Shown here: piece after piece, positions 18,584-28,085 of the stretch | How positions within the stretch are numbered: the stretch's first letter is position 1 | How the letters are laid out: every line of letters begins with the position of its first letter | Assembly (NCBI RefSeq): GCF_016904955.1 | Contig: NZ_JADIKE010000026.1 | Location: forward strand, 79,064-143,063 | Source: Dyella flava | Lineage (GTDB): Bacteria > Pseudomonadota > Gammaproteobacteria > Xanthomonadales > Rhodanobacteraceae | Direction of reading: 5' to 3' | Length of the DNA stretch: 64,000 nucleotides | Program-made: the position numbers and the translations under genes | The notes under the pieces: model-generated | What the model was told of the DNA's origin: nothing | Seen by the model: the letters and a program-made list of their open reading frames with translations, nothing else | Databases searched by the model: none

Positions 18584-19468
18584 CTAAAAATCGTACGGAC
18601 TCGGCCGGTTATCCGCCGAATACCGCTTGTAATGCCACTGATACTGCGCGAACGCGAGCTTCACGCAATCCTCCACACCACGATTGAGCGCCCCGCACGC
18701 ACGCGGCAAATCCGCATCAGCCAAACCTTCCGGCGCAGGCAAAAAGTGAATGCGATATCCCGCACCACGCGGCAAGCGCTCGGCAAATGCAAACAGCACC
18801 GTGGAACCGGTACGCGCCGCCAGCCGCGGCAGCAACACCATGGTCATCGCTTCGCGGCCGAAAAAATCGGCAAATTCGCCTTCACCGGCACGCGGTTTTT
18901 GATCCGGCAGAATGCCCACCGTCCCGCCGCCCGCCAGGCGCTTATACAAAGCCCGCACACCAGCACCTTCAGCGCGAACCTGCTCCGGCGCCAGCGCACC
19001 ACGCACCTTGCGCAACAACGCCTCCACCGCGGCGATGCGCGGCGGACGGTACAAGATCGCCATCGATGTCTTGCGGCACAGCCAGTAGTTGAGCAACTCC
19101 CAGCATCCCAGGTGCGGCGCGGCAATGATCACGCCCTTGCCGGAAGCAAGCGCGGCATCGAACAACGCCTCCCCGCGCACTTCGCGTATCAGCCCCAGCG
19201 CATGCTCGGCGCCGGAGCCCCAGATCTTCACGATCTCGGTAATCGACTTGCCACCCTCGATCATCGCCTCGCGCACCAGCGCTGCCTGCGCCTGCTCATC
19301 CAGCTCCGGCCGCGTGATGGCGATATTCACCGCCGTATAGCGCGCCATCTTGCCGCCACGCTTCAACGCCAGCCGACCGAAGCCCGCGCCAATGCCCTGC
19401 AACCAGCGCAAGGGCAGCAGGCCGAACAGGCGCAACAGCAGGTAGACGAGGAAGATATCGGGACGCAT
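18584..19468 (-). CDS. Lipid A biosynthesis acyltransferase (LpxL/HtrB family)
   Basis: A 294-aa inner-membrane acyltransferase that adds a secondary acyl chain to Kdo2-lipid A. A hydrophobic N-terminal anchor (VYLLLRLFGLLPLRWLQGIG) is followed by the catalytic HX4E motif in APHLGCWELLNYW at about residue 120, then YRPPR, GGGTVGILPDQKPRAGEG and FFGREAMTM, all family landmarks. It is transcribed against the LPS genes at its left and towards the repeat pair. LpxL and LpxM cannot be told apart from sequence alone, so no symbol is assigned. Confidence 0.88.
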   Translation of the reverse strand: MRPDIFLVYLLLRLFGLLPLRWLQGIGAGFGRLALKRGGKMARYTAVNIAITRPELDEQAQAALVREAMIEGGKSITEIVKIWGSGAEHALGLIREVRGEALFDAALASGKGVIIAAPHLGCWELLNYWLCRKTSMAILYRPPRIAAVEALLRKVRGALAPEQVRAEGAGVRALYKRLAGGGTVGILPDQKPRAGEGEFADFFGREAMTMVLLPRLAARTGSTVLFAFAERLPRGAGYRIHFLPAPEGLADADLPRACGALNRGVEDCVKLAFAQYQWHYKRYSADNRPSPYDF

Positions 19469-19727
19469 GTGGCCAGCTAGTGGTGCCTGGAGGCGGACGC
19501 GTAAGCGTAAAGGGACGCGGGATGAGTAGCGAGGGTGGAACGCACGGCCTCATCGCCACTGCCAGGATGTGCTCAAGCTATCGAGCTCGCTGCCGTAGAA
19601 CACATGTAGGCCACCACCTTCCGAAGCCATCCGAATTTGCGCCCTCGCCACTCATCCTTCGCCTCTTTACCGTCCCGTCATTCCCCTGCACAGTTGCCGC
19701 ACTCAGTCACTGCCCAGCTCATCGCCC

Positions 19728-20168
19728 ATGATCGCCCTGATCCAGCGCGTCCTTTCCGCGCGCGTCGATGTCGACAACCAAACCGTGGGCGCGATTGGCG
19801 CGGGCCTGCTCGCACTGGTGGCCGTGCAGCCGGAGGATGGCGAGGCGCAGACCAGGCGCATGCTGGAACGCCTGCTTGGCTATCGGGTCTTTGCGGACGA
19901 CGCCGGCAAGATGAACCGTTCCCTATCAGATACCGGCGGCGGCCTGCTGCTGGTCAGCCAGTTCACCCTGGCCGCCGACACCCGCTCCGGCATGCGCCCC
20001 AGCTTCACCAGCGCTGCGTCGCCGGAACACGGTCGCCGCTGGTTCGAGCGGCTGGTCGAATTAGCCAGATCCACTCATCCAAAGGTGGAAATCGGGCGCT
20101 TCGGCGCCCATATGCAGGTACACCTGGTAAACGATGGCCCTGTGACGTTCTGGCTCGATGTGCGTTGA
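19728..20168 (+). CDS. dtd: D-aminoacyl-tRNA deacylase
   Basis: Hydrolyses D-amino acids from mischarged tRNAs. The 146-aa protein has the two diagnostic motifs: [12 protein letters not shown] (about residues 77-88) and the C-terminal [10 protein letters not shown] (135-144), which carries the cross-subunit Gly-cisPro-type NDGPVT signature. Family length is about 145, so it is complete. It is a single gene between the acyltransferase and rpoD. Confidence 0.95.
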   Translation: MIALIQRVLSARVDVDNQTVGAIGAGLLALVAVQPEDGEAQTRRMLERLLGYRVFADDAGKMNRSLSDTGGGLLLVSQFTLAADTRSGMRPSFTSAASPEHGRRWFERLVELARSTHPKVEIGRFGAHMQVHLVNDGPVTFWLDVR

Positions 20169-20276
20169 GCACCAAGCGTGCGCAAGAGTCTCCATCCATT
20201 CTTCGTATTTACGCCGAAGTCCGCGTTTTGGCGCGATTTTTGCGTAGGTGCGTGTCCGAATTTTTCCACTTGAAAC

Positions 20277-20305
20277 TGGTCAAAAAAGCAGCACATCGCT
20301 ATACT
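20277..20305 (+). promoter_or_regulatory. Probable sigma-70 promoter of rpoD
   Basis: TGGTCA at 20277-20282 and TATACT at 20300-20305 are separated by exactly 17 bp and lie about 29 bp before the rpoD start. Four of six bases match the -35 consensus and five of six the -10. No transcript data support it. Confidence 0.5.
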
Positions 20306-20333
20306 GATTGGTTCCTATCCCGCGGCGGCCGGT

Positions 20334-22190
<1,857 letters not shown>

Positions 22191-22212
22191 GCCCAGCGCA
22201 CTATGCACCAAC

Positions 22213-22246
22213 AAAAAGCCCCGCCAACGCGGGGCTTTTTCTTTTC
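22213..22246 (+). terminator. Rho-independent terminator after rpoD
   Basis: aaaaagccccgc, loop caac, gcggggcttttt, followed by more T residues: a GC-rich stem with a U tract about 23 bp after the rpoD stop. Confidence 0.9.
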
Positions 22247-22250
22247 CCCC

Positions 22251-22336
22251 TCTCCCCTCCGGGCGACCCGAAGGTAGTCCCTGTGGGAGAGAGAGCCTGC
22301 CCCGGACTTGATCCGGGGGTTGGGGTGAGGGGCCAA
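22251..22336. repeat. Dispersed GC-rich repeat with internal insertion
   Basis: ccctctcccctccggg is followed by cgacccgaaggtagtccctg, a gtgggagaga tract, and finally ggttggggtgaggggcc. The outer parts match the 18.4 kb hairpins, and the inner part matches the module at 8136-8170, so this looks like a longer form of the same repeat family. Confidence 0.6.
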
Positions 22337-22375
22337 CCTCGCCAAGAAGCTTGTTCTTGGCGCGGCGCTTTCTTT

Positions 22376-22486
22376 GCCGTCATTCCCGCGAACGCGGGGA
22401 TCCATTTTGCTCTGATGTGAGTAACAACACCGGGTTGACCAGCTGCCGCCGTTGAAAATCGCCTCCGCTTTCGTGGGAATGACGGC
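22376..22486. repeat. Inverted repeat pair (gccgtcattccc type)
   Basis: gccgtcattcccgcgaacgc at 22376-22395 faces its near-exact inverse at 22465-22486 (about 20 of 22 positions match), separated by about 70 bp. This is a common short mobile-like repeat design in Xanthomonadales. The 22190-22571 gap is otherwise filled by the rpoD terminator and the repeat above, with no gene. Confidence 0.6.
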
Positions 22487-22570
22487 CTCAGAACAACCGC
22501 CTCACTAAACCCATCCATCACGTCAAACCACAAACCTCAGCCACAACCGCATCGAGCCAACACCAACCGC

Positions 22571-22942
22571 TCAATGCACATCGTAGAAAAACTGCTCCTG
22601 CACAATCTTGTCGTTCTTCACGTGATACACGCAGATCTCCCGCATATCCGTCCGCCCACGTCCCTTCATCGTGGCATCCAGATGCATCGCGACACTGAAC
22701 CAGCCATCCGCCACCACCGGATCGCTGACTTCGTTCTTGTGAATCGCTTCCAGGCTACCCATGAACTGATGGCCCTTTTCAAGAATCGCCTTCAATCCCC
22801 GCGCATTTCCCATCGGCCCCTCCGCCATCTCCTGCGGCTCAAGACTGATCGCATCCTTGGAATACAGCTCTTGCTGTGCCTCCTCGTACTTGCCCTCGCG
22901 ACACAACGTTACCAACCGTTTCGCCACCGTCTCGGTACTCAT
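22571..22942 (-). CDS. SnoaL/NTF2-like protein
   Basis: A 123-aa protein with the small alpha+beta NTF2-like pattern: TVAKRLVTLCREGKYEEAQQ, LYSKDAISLEP, a central GNARGLKAI, and a C-terminal sheet with VYHVKNDKIVQEQFFYD. Such folds include ketosteroid isomerase-like enzymes and plain ligand-binding proteins, and nothing here defines a reaction. The ATG at 22942 was chosen because a GGAGG box lies just upstream; longer in-frame starts lack one. It is a single minus-strand gene divergent from the tRNA. Confidence 0.7.
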   Translation of the reverse strand: MSTETVAKRLVTLCREGKYEEAQQELYSKDAISLEPQEMAEGPMGNARGLKAILEKGHQFMGSLEAIHKNEVSDPVVADGWFSVAMHLDATMKGRGRTDMREICVYHVKNDKIVQEQFFYDVH

Positions 22943-23125
22943 GGCCGCACCTCCGCGTAGAAAGGGGGCAAATAATCTAAGCCGGGCAACGTTAAAGAAA
23001 CGAAGTATGTGACAGCTCCACAGAGACCTTTTTGCGTCGCAGAACGACACCGCATCCACCGCCGTGCTGGTATCATCCCCGGGGAGATAGGGCCTATAGC
23101 TCAACGGTTAGAGCAGGGGACTCAT

Positions 23126-23368
23126 CGAAAGGTGCCGCCATGCAGTAATGCATGGACGGGAACGGGATGAATTCAGGGAAACCTTAGCGACGCGCTCGCG
23201 CGGATCGATGGCAACCCTGAGCCAAGCCGGCGGTACACCGCCGGACGGTGCAGAGACTACCTGAGGACTTCAGCGTCCTTCATAACAGGCTCGAGCGTCC
23301 CGCACCCCACCCGCTTGTCGGAGGGTGAAGAGATAGTCCGCGCCGAGAGGAAACTTTCGGAACACGCG
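23126..23368 (+). ncRNA. Group I self-splicing intron (Azoarcus tRNA-Ile type)
   Basis: 243 nt, inserted between anticodon position 36 and position 37. P1 is formed by exon CAU plus intron c, a GAAA loop and gGTG, giving the required U-G wobble at the 5' splice site. The core GGGAAACCTTAGCG, ATGGCAAC and GAGCCAAGC closely resembles the well-known Azoarcus ribozyme. P7 pairs gacta (23255-23259, in cagagactac) with tagtc (23334-23338, in agatagtcc), and the terminal G at 23368 is omega-G. No homing endonuclease ORF is present. It is 243 nt against about 205 for Azoarcus, the extra length lying mostly in the peripheral region between the two P7 strands. Confidence 0.9.
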
Positions 23369-23385
23369 AATCCCTTGGTTCCAGG

Positions 23386-23408
23386 TTCGAATCCTGGTGG
23401 GCCCACCA
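23386..23408 (+). repeat. attL core: 3' end of tRNA-Ile(CAU)
   Basis: The T-loop to CCA end of the tRNA (ttcgaatcctggtgggccc plus acca) recurs in degenerate form at 53713-53734 (20 matches, two mismatches, one deleted base). Integration into tRNA 3' ends is the habit of P4-type integrases, and the int gene follows at 23596. The core lies downstream of the 3' splice site, so integration leaves intron splicing untouched. Confidence 0.7.
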
Positions 23409-23452
23409 AATATCTGTCCAGTGATGTCTGAGTAAGTCCAGAGAATCTAAAG

Positions 23453-23479
23453 AAACCCCGCTAAAAGCGGGGTTTTTTG
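23453..23479 (+). terminator. Rho-independent terminator after tRNA-Ile
   Basis: aaaccccgc, loop taaaa, gcggggtttttt: an 8-bp GC-rich stem and a T run about 45 bp after the tRNA end. Confidence 0.88.
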
Positions 23480-23525
23480 TCGACTCATGTCCGGAATGGT
23501 CCCGAGACGTCCTGTTGCATCCAAT

Positions 23526-23595
23526 GAAAAAGTGAGTAAGGTTGTGAGTAAGTGGCTGGCTCAAATCATGCCTTACTCACAAAAGCGTTACTCAC
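23526..23595. promoter_or_regulatory. Left arm-type integrase sites (four GTGAGTAA copies)
   Basis: GTGAGTAA occurs directly at 23532-23539 and 23544-23551 and inverted (TTACTCAC) at 23573-23580 and 23588-23595, the last one ending against the integrase start codon. The segment 23526-23551 is repeated at 53633-53658 with one mismatch. This suits arm-type binding by the integrase; the copies near its start codon also suggest self-repression. Confidence 0.55.
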
Positions 23596-24813
23596 ATGCT
23601 CACTGATACCAAGTTGCGAACATTGAAACCCCGCGAGAAGGTGTATCGCGTAGCCGATACCAATGGACTGTGTATCGAAGTACGGCCCACCGGTGCAAAG
23701 CTGTGGCGCTATCGCTATCGACATGCAGGCAAGCCGAGCATGGCAGCCTTAGGTGAGTACCCCACCATGTCGCTTGCCGAAGCACGCAGCGAGCGCGACC
23801 AAGCACGAGCGCAAGTGAAAGAGGGATTGAATCTTGCGCACGTTGCCAAAGCCGAACGCGCCGCACGGATGGAGCGTGCAAGCAACACCTTTGCCTCGGT
23901 GGCTCTGGAGTTCCTAGCTAAGCGCGAGAAGGAAGGAATGGGGATGGACAGCGTGGAGCGTGGCCGTCGCCTGGTCGAAAAAGACCTCGCGAGTATCTGC
24001 AACCTACCAGTGGCTGAAGTATCCGCAACGATGTTGCTGGCGGCTCTTCGCAAGATGGAGAAGCGCGGTATCGTGGAATCGGCGCATCGCGCACGCGGCT
24101 TGGCTGGTCAGGTATTCCGTTACGCCATCGCCACGGGACGTGCCGAACGCAATCCTGCAGCTGATCTGATTGGTGCGCTTGAACGCCCGAAAACCAAGCA
24201 CTTTGCCAGCATCATCCTTCCATCGAAGATCGGCGAGCTGCTACGTTCCATCTACAACTACCAAGGCTCGCTCGTGACGATAGCGGCGCTCAAGCTGGCG
24301 CCAATGGTATTCGTACGACCGGGTGAACTGCGGTATGCCGAGTGGTCCGAAATCAACTTGGACGAGGCCGTGTGGGATATCCCTGCCGAAAAGATGAAAA
24401 TGAAGCAGCCGCACCTAGTCCCACTATCCGATCAAGCTGTGTCAATTTTGCGCGAGCTGCACTTGCTGACTGGCGGTGGGAAATATGTGTTTCCCGGTGT
24501 GCGTAGCATGCGCCGACCTATAAGCGAGAACACGGTTAATGCGGCTCTGCGTTACATGGGCTACGACAGCGACACGATGACTGGGCACGGCTTCCGTGCG
24601 ATGGCCAGAACGGTGCTGGACGAGGAGCTGGGCTTCCCCGTGGATCACATCGAACACCAGCTAGCCCATGCTGTCAAAGACGCCAATGGCCGCGCTTATA
24701 ACCGAACTTCGCACTTGCCCGCGCGTCGAAAAATGATGCAAGCGTGGGCGGACTATTTGGACAGCCTTCGCGTGGGCGCCAAAGTGATTCAGCTTGAGCG
24801 CGAGTCTGCCTGA
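23596..24813 (+). CDS. int: P4-type tyrosine recombinase / integrase
   Basis: A 405-aa site-specific recombinase. The N-terminal arm-binding domain (DUF4102 type) is at residues 1-85 (LTDTKLRTLKPREKVYRVAD, LGEYPTMSLAEAR), a core-binding SAM-like domain at about 95-190, and the catalytic domain after 200 with Arg241 (VRPGELR), His331-x-x-Arg334 (GHGFR), His354 and His358 (HQLAH), and nucleophile Tyr368 (YNRTSH). All catalytic positions are kept, so the enzyme looks active. Its position right after the tRNA and its orientation away from it are standard for such islands. The ATG abuts a TTACTCAC repeat with no clear Shine-Dalgarno sequence. Confidence 0.95.
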   Translation: MLTDTKLRTLKPREKVYRVADTNGLCIEVRPTGAKLWRYRYRHAGKPSMAALGEYPTMSLAEARSERDQARAQVKEGLNLAHVAKAERAARMERASNTFASVALEFLAKREKEGMGMDSVERGRRLVEKDLASICNLPVAEVSATMLLAALRKMEKRGIVESAHRARGLAGQVFRYAIATGRAERNPAADLIGALERPKTKHFASIILPSKIGELLRSIYNYQGSLVTIAALKLAPMVFVRPGELRYAEWSEINLDEAVWDIPAEKMKMKQPHLVPLSDQAVSILRELHLLTGGGKYVFPGVRSMRRPISENTVNAALRYMGYDSDTMTGHGFRAMARTVLDEELGFPVDHIEHQLAHAVKDANGRAYNRTSHLPARRKMMQAWADYLDSLRVGAKVIQLERESA

Positions 24814-24815
24814 AG

Positions 24816-24902
24816 TTAGTGCTTGGCGTTGATGGTGGTGATATCCAATTCCGACGCACGGGCACGCGCGATTTTGACGGTCACTCCAGCATGACCTTTC
24901 AT
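24816..24902 (-). CDS. Possible 28-aa peptide (weak)
   Basis: A minus-strand ATG at 24902 opens a 28-codon frame starting MKGHAGVTVKIARARA and ending INAKH, convergent with the integrase gene. The composition looks protein-like, but there is no strong ribosome-binding site and no recognisable family. It may be the tail of a decayed gene. The rest of the 24814-25047 gap shows nothing clear. Confidence 0.2.
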   Translation of the reverse strand: MKGHAGVTVKIARARASELDITTINAKH

Positions 24903-25047
24903 CGCATGCAGTCTTCACATTTCCATCACACACCCCCTGCCGTGCTGAACGTTGACATCGCACCTACCGAATGTCGGTCAAGCTGCGGTGTTAGATTGCC
25001 TGTTCCACGGAACGGGCATCCACCACATGAGCAAAGGGGACTTTTAT

Positions 25048-25497
25048 ATGAAGAGTAAGCGTGCAGTGCTCGCCATCAGTTTGGCTTTCGGTCTCTCTGG
25101 CGCTGCTTGGGCAGGCGCGCCGTCCACAGGCCTGGGGCAAGCGTGGCCCAATGCCACTGATGTCAGTTTAAGCCCGCATTACCACGTGTATGTCTTCGCA
25201 AAAGATGGCATTGAGTATGTGCAGGTCAATGGCCTCAATGGCACAGTGCGTAGTGCCATTGCAACGGCAAATGGCACAGTGTTGGCGCTGCCGATCGGGA
25301 CGGATGCAGCGCACGTGACCACGATGAAGACCAATACAGCCACGAGTGCCGGCACGGAAACTGTGTATCAGGACCAAGCTGTAACGGTGACAGCCACGCC
25401 CGCCAGCAACGGCGCGCTGAATGTCACCGCTTCACCCTTGCTGGACACCTGCACAGATCCCGGTGAGTGCGGTGATGTGGTGAAACAGATCCAGTAA
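25048..25497 (+). CDS. Small exported protein of unknown function
   Basis: 149 aa with a clear signal peptide (MKSKRAVLAISLAFGLSGAAWA, cleavage expected after AWA). The mature part is rich in Thr, Ala and small residues (ATANGTVLAL, VTVTATPASN) and ends with a two-cysteine segment, LDTCTDPGECGDV. It is predicted to be periplasmic or secreted. The ATG at 25048 follows an AAAGGGGA box; the longer upstream frame starts at TTG. I recognise no domain. It stops 3 bp from the convergent MASE1-like gene. Confidence 0.7.
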   Translation: MKSKRAVLAISLAFGLSGAAWAGAPSTGLGQAWPNATDVSLSPHYHVYVFAKDGIEYVQVNGLNGTVRSAIATANGTVLALPIGTDAAHVTTMKTNTATSAGTETVYQDQAVTVTATPASNGALNVTASPLLDTCTDPGECGDVVKQIQ

Positions 25498-25499
25498 CG

Positions 25500-27059
25500 T
25501 CAGGCCGACATCACCACAGTGAGATGCAGACCTCGCTCGCTGGCGCGTTGACGCGCGGCGCCCCCAAAGGTCGCCGCGTCGTCATTGATGGCTTGGAAAT
25601 TCGTATGACGCGATAACTGCTGCAAGGCCATCAAGCGCGATTCTGACAACGGGAAAGGATCGTGATCCTCCGTTCCCGTCATGCGCAGGATGACCCACCG
25701 CTGGTCGCGGTAATGCACGCACCGAACGTTGATCACGACCTGACCCACGTGATCTTGCGCGGCCAGGTGCGTGACGCCGCCGCAAATCATGCGATAGATC
25801 GCCAGATGCATGGCATTTGGTAACGCGCTCACGCCGCCGTGGAAATTCGTGCGAAACGGAACCTGGTGCTGGGACAACACTTGCGCCAGGCTACCCTTTT
25901 CCAGCGCCTTGGGCAGGCTTCGACCTTGGCCTTCCAGAGGATCGCAGTATTCGATGAAGCGGTTGGCGGCATCGACCACGGGTTGTGCCCGCTGGTAGTC
26001 GCTCATCTGGGTTGGGAAGCGGAACCAGGACGAACCGAGCGTTTGCATTTCGCGGAGCATGTAAGCAGCGCGCCGCAACTGACGTTCGCCTTCATGATAG
26101 TTCCGCTGCGCCAACGCCAACGCGTTGCGCATATCCTGCTTTTCCTGCTGATCTTGGCGATGCCATGCCGTGATCTTCGAACCGATGATCAGCATGGTGG
26201 AGGTTACAAAGAGCAAGAGGACCTGAGCGTGCAACGTGGCGTGATCGTATTTCGCGGGCATCAGCATCACGATGGCGATACTGGCCGCTGTGCTCCCGAT
26301 CGCCGCGCCTTGCCAACCGTTTTTAAGCGCCAACATCACTAGCGGCAGGAACATGGCGACCTGGGCCATGTAGCGCATGTCCGATCCCAGCTTTGCGCGT
26401 GAGCCAATCCAAAGCAGCAATCCCAAGACGGGAATAAGAACACCGACGCTGTCCACCAGCATCCGGTTGTCGCGAAGTTCTGAGGCTAGAGTTTTGAGGG
26501 TTTTGCCACGCACGGCGACCCACACCGCGATGGCCAACGGCGCGACGGTTAAGATGCCAAGCGAATGCCCGAGCACGTAGCGCAACATCCACTGATGAAG
26601 CGGCGGATACCCCGGCGGGCGGGGAGCCAGCGCGAGGAGGAGGATGTTGTAGCCCGCTACCGCCAATGCCGCCGCTGCGGTGCAGAGCACCAGCACGGGC
26701 ATGCTGACGCCATCGCCGCGGCGCCAGATCAAGCCCAGGCGTTCACGGCACACATACACGATGGGCATGACCAGGCAGATGGACGGGATGGCCTTGAAGC
26801 TGGCCCAGGCCAAGCCGAAAGAAGTTACGCAGGTAATAGCTACGGTGGCAAGAGGAATGAATTCACCAGCCGCCAGGGCCGCCCAATAGCGATAAGGGAG
26901 CAAGATGAGGGCGGCCAGCTCCAGGCCAGCCACGAGATCCCAGTGTGAGAACGAGATAGCCCGCAGCGCAAAGTAGACGGCTGCAAAGCCCAACGCAACG
27001 GCGAGCTGTCGCAATGTTTCATGAGCTCGGCGTGTGTTGCGCCCTGTTCCTTTGTCCAT
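25500..27059 (-). CDS. MASE1-domain membrane sensor with degenerate kinase-like C-terminus
   Basis: 519 aa. Residues 1 to about 290 form eight or nine hydrophobic helices in the MASE1 sensor pattern (AALILLPYRYWAALAAGEFI, GYNILLLALAPRP). A linker helix (about residues 290-350) leads to a domain that looks like a histidine-kinase ATP-binding module: LPNAMHLAIYRMICGGVTHL stands where LPxxxxxALYRIVQEALTNA would be expected. The catalytic N-box Glu/Asn and a phospho-acceptor His box are not visible, so it may be a pseudokinase. ATG at 27059 follows a GGGGGAGGGG box; the longer start at 27086 is less likely. No response regulator gene is adjacent. Confidence 0.7.
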   Translation of the reverse strand: MDKGTGRNTRRAHETLRQLAVALGFAAVYFALRAISFSHWDLVAGLELAALILLPYRYWAALAAGEFIPLATVAITCVTSFGLAWASFKAIPSICLVMPIVYVCRERLGLIWRRGDGVSMPVLVLCTAAAALAVAGYNILLLALAPRPPGYPPLHQWMLRYVLGHSLGILTVAPLAIAVWVAVRGKTLKTLASELRDNRMLVDSVGVLIPVLGLLLWIGSRAKLGSDMRYMAQVAMFLPLVMLALKNGWQGAAIGSTAASIAIVMLMPAKYDHATLHAQVLLLFVTSTMLIIGSKITAWHRQDQQEKQDMRNALALAQRNYHEGERQLRRAAYMLREMQTLGSSWFRFPTQMSDYQRAQPVVDAANRFIEYCDPLEGQGRSLPKALEKGSLAQVLSQHQVPFRTNFHGGVSALPNAMHLAIYRMICGGVTHLAAQDHVGQVVINVRCVHYRDQRWVILRMTGTEDHDPFPLSESRLMALQQLSRHTNFQAINDDAATFGGAARQRASERGLHLTVVMSA

Positions 27060-27368
27060 CCCCTCCCCCTTTTTCGACGACGACAAACCCTCAGCTCATA
27101 CGGTCCCCAAAACTAGCTGATGATGGAACCATTCCGCTTGTGAAACCGGCGTGAGCCATCAGCCCGGTTCATACAAGGTGTGAGGTCCGTCGTGAACACC
27201 TCGCATGCAGGCGGAAGCGTAGACCCGGAAAACGGATCATAGGTGACTTGTAACGCCAACGGGATGCCCTCACCATCGGCACTGCCGGGAAGTCTGGCAT
27301 CTGGGGGTGGGCCCACCCCCATCAGGGATGACCGATGCACCGACCGCCGTCCCTCGTGGGCGGCGTTT
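27060..27368. other. Intergenic stretch with a perfect palindrome
   Basis: No gene was found. It holds an 18-bp perfect palindrome at 27303-27320 (gggggtgggcccaccccc) and a GC-rich stem-loop at about 27342-27365 (cgccg/cggcg) followed by tttt, a possible plus-strand terminator. Confidence 0.5.
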
Positions 27369-27692
27369 TCATTTCTTGGGTGCGCGCGCCTTCGGGGCTC
27401 GAACCGTTTTAGGCAGATTCTTCGGAAGCACGTCCAGCGTGCTTTCCACCTGATATGCATAGGCTGACAGCGTAGTCCCGGTAGCTTTACACCACTCATA
27501 AAGCTGCAAAATATCCAAGCGTCGCCGCCCCAATTCAACGTCACCTACAAAGGTTTGGGACCGCCCGAGTTTGGCAGCCAGTTGTCGCTGGGTGAGCTTC
27601 GCGGCTTGGCGTGCGGCTTTCAAGAGCGCCCACGCTACCGCGTATTCACCCTTATCCACGCTCTTCAATTTTTTGACTGTTCGGGTAGCCAT
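27369..27692 (-). CDS. XRE-family helix-turn-helix protein
   Basis: 107 aa. A lambda-repressor-like HTH occupies about residues 20-75 (AWALLKAARQAAKLTQRQLA, LGRSQTFVGDVELGRRRLD), followed by a lysine/proline-rich tail (PKTVRAPKARAPKK). It should bind DNA as a dimer. It stands alone, with no toxin gene beside it, so a regulator of the island or of the neighbouring lipoprotein gene is more likely than an antitoxin. A 21-bp inverted repeat at 27825-27845 is a candidate operator. Confidence 0.8.
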   Translation of the reverse strand: MATRTVKKLKSVDKGEYAVAWALLKAARQAAKLTQRQLAAKLGRSQTFVGDVELGRRRLDILQLYEWCKATGTTLSAYAYQVESTLDVLPKNLPKTVRAPKARAPKK

Positions 27693-28085
27693 CGCCGCAC
27701 CATAGGGCGACGCTAGGCTGACCTATTCTTCGGTTCTATCTTATCGGACCCTGGATACGGCTTTGCCACAAGCCCAGGTTTTTGCGGGGATTTTTTGATC
27801 ACGCGAGACTTCAAAATTCTACCGCTGAACCGATTTTCGGTTCAGTTCAGCTTAGCCATGCAAGATGACGCTCTGGCCATAGTCTGGTCAGCCCGGCTGA
27901 CTGCCTGGCTGGGGATAGAACAGCGCAAGACAGAGAGGCGGTACGGAGAGAGCGAAGCCGTTACTGAGGCGAAGTTACACAGGTATTTGCGTTACACGCC
28001 CTGGTGGGGAAGCCACGCAATCAGCTTTATCCGCCAAAGGAACTTTCCGCAACACCCATCACAATTTCGACAAACAAGGGGAAAT
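27693..28085. other. Long leader region with an operator-like inverted repeat
   Basis: Spans the gap between the XRE gene (minus) and the lipoprotein gene (plus). The plus frame of the lipoprotein stays open back to 27795 but has no start or composition arguing for translation. ctgaaccga at 27825-27833 and tcggttcag at 27837-27845 form a perfect 9-bp inverted repeat with a 3-bp centre, a good size for an HTH-dimer operator. Confidence 0.45.

Larger units (their letters stand above)
23090..23408 (+). tRNA. tRNA-Ile(CAU), interrupted by a group I intron
   Basis: Exon 1 is 23090-23125 and exon 2 is 23369-23408; joined they give a 76-nt cloverleaf with CCA encoded. The 7-bp acceptor stem pairs gggccta with tgggccc (one G-U), the D-arm is agctcaacggttagagc, the anticodon stem is gggga/tccct around ctCATaa, and the T-arm is ccaggttcgaatcctgg. 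The CAU anticodon on an Ile2-type body should be read as tRNA-Ile(AUA) after lysidine modification of C34; automatic tools may call it Met. The intron interrupts the loop directly after the anticodon. A terminator follows, and the 3' end serves as the attachment site of the island to the right. Confidence 0.93.

Noticed and set aside
23104..23404. Broken or pseudo tRNA
   Set aside because: The halves join into a full cloverleaf and the insert has all group I core elements, so it is an intron, not damage.
23526..23595. CRISPR-like short repeats
   Set aside because: Repeats are 8 bp, in both orientations, with uneven spacing and a matching block at the other island end; they fit integrase arm sites. 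No CRISPR array or cas gene seen.
27369..27692. Toxin-antitoxin pair around the XRE gene
   Set aside because: No small toxin-like gene is adjacent on the same strand; the upstream gap is empty and the downstream neighbour is a membrane sensor gene.
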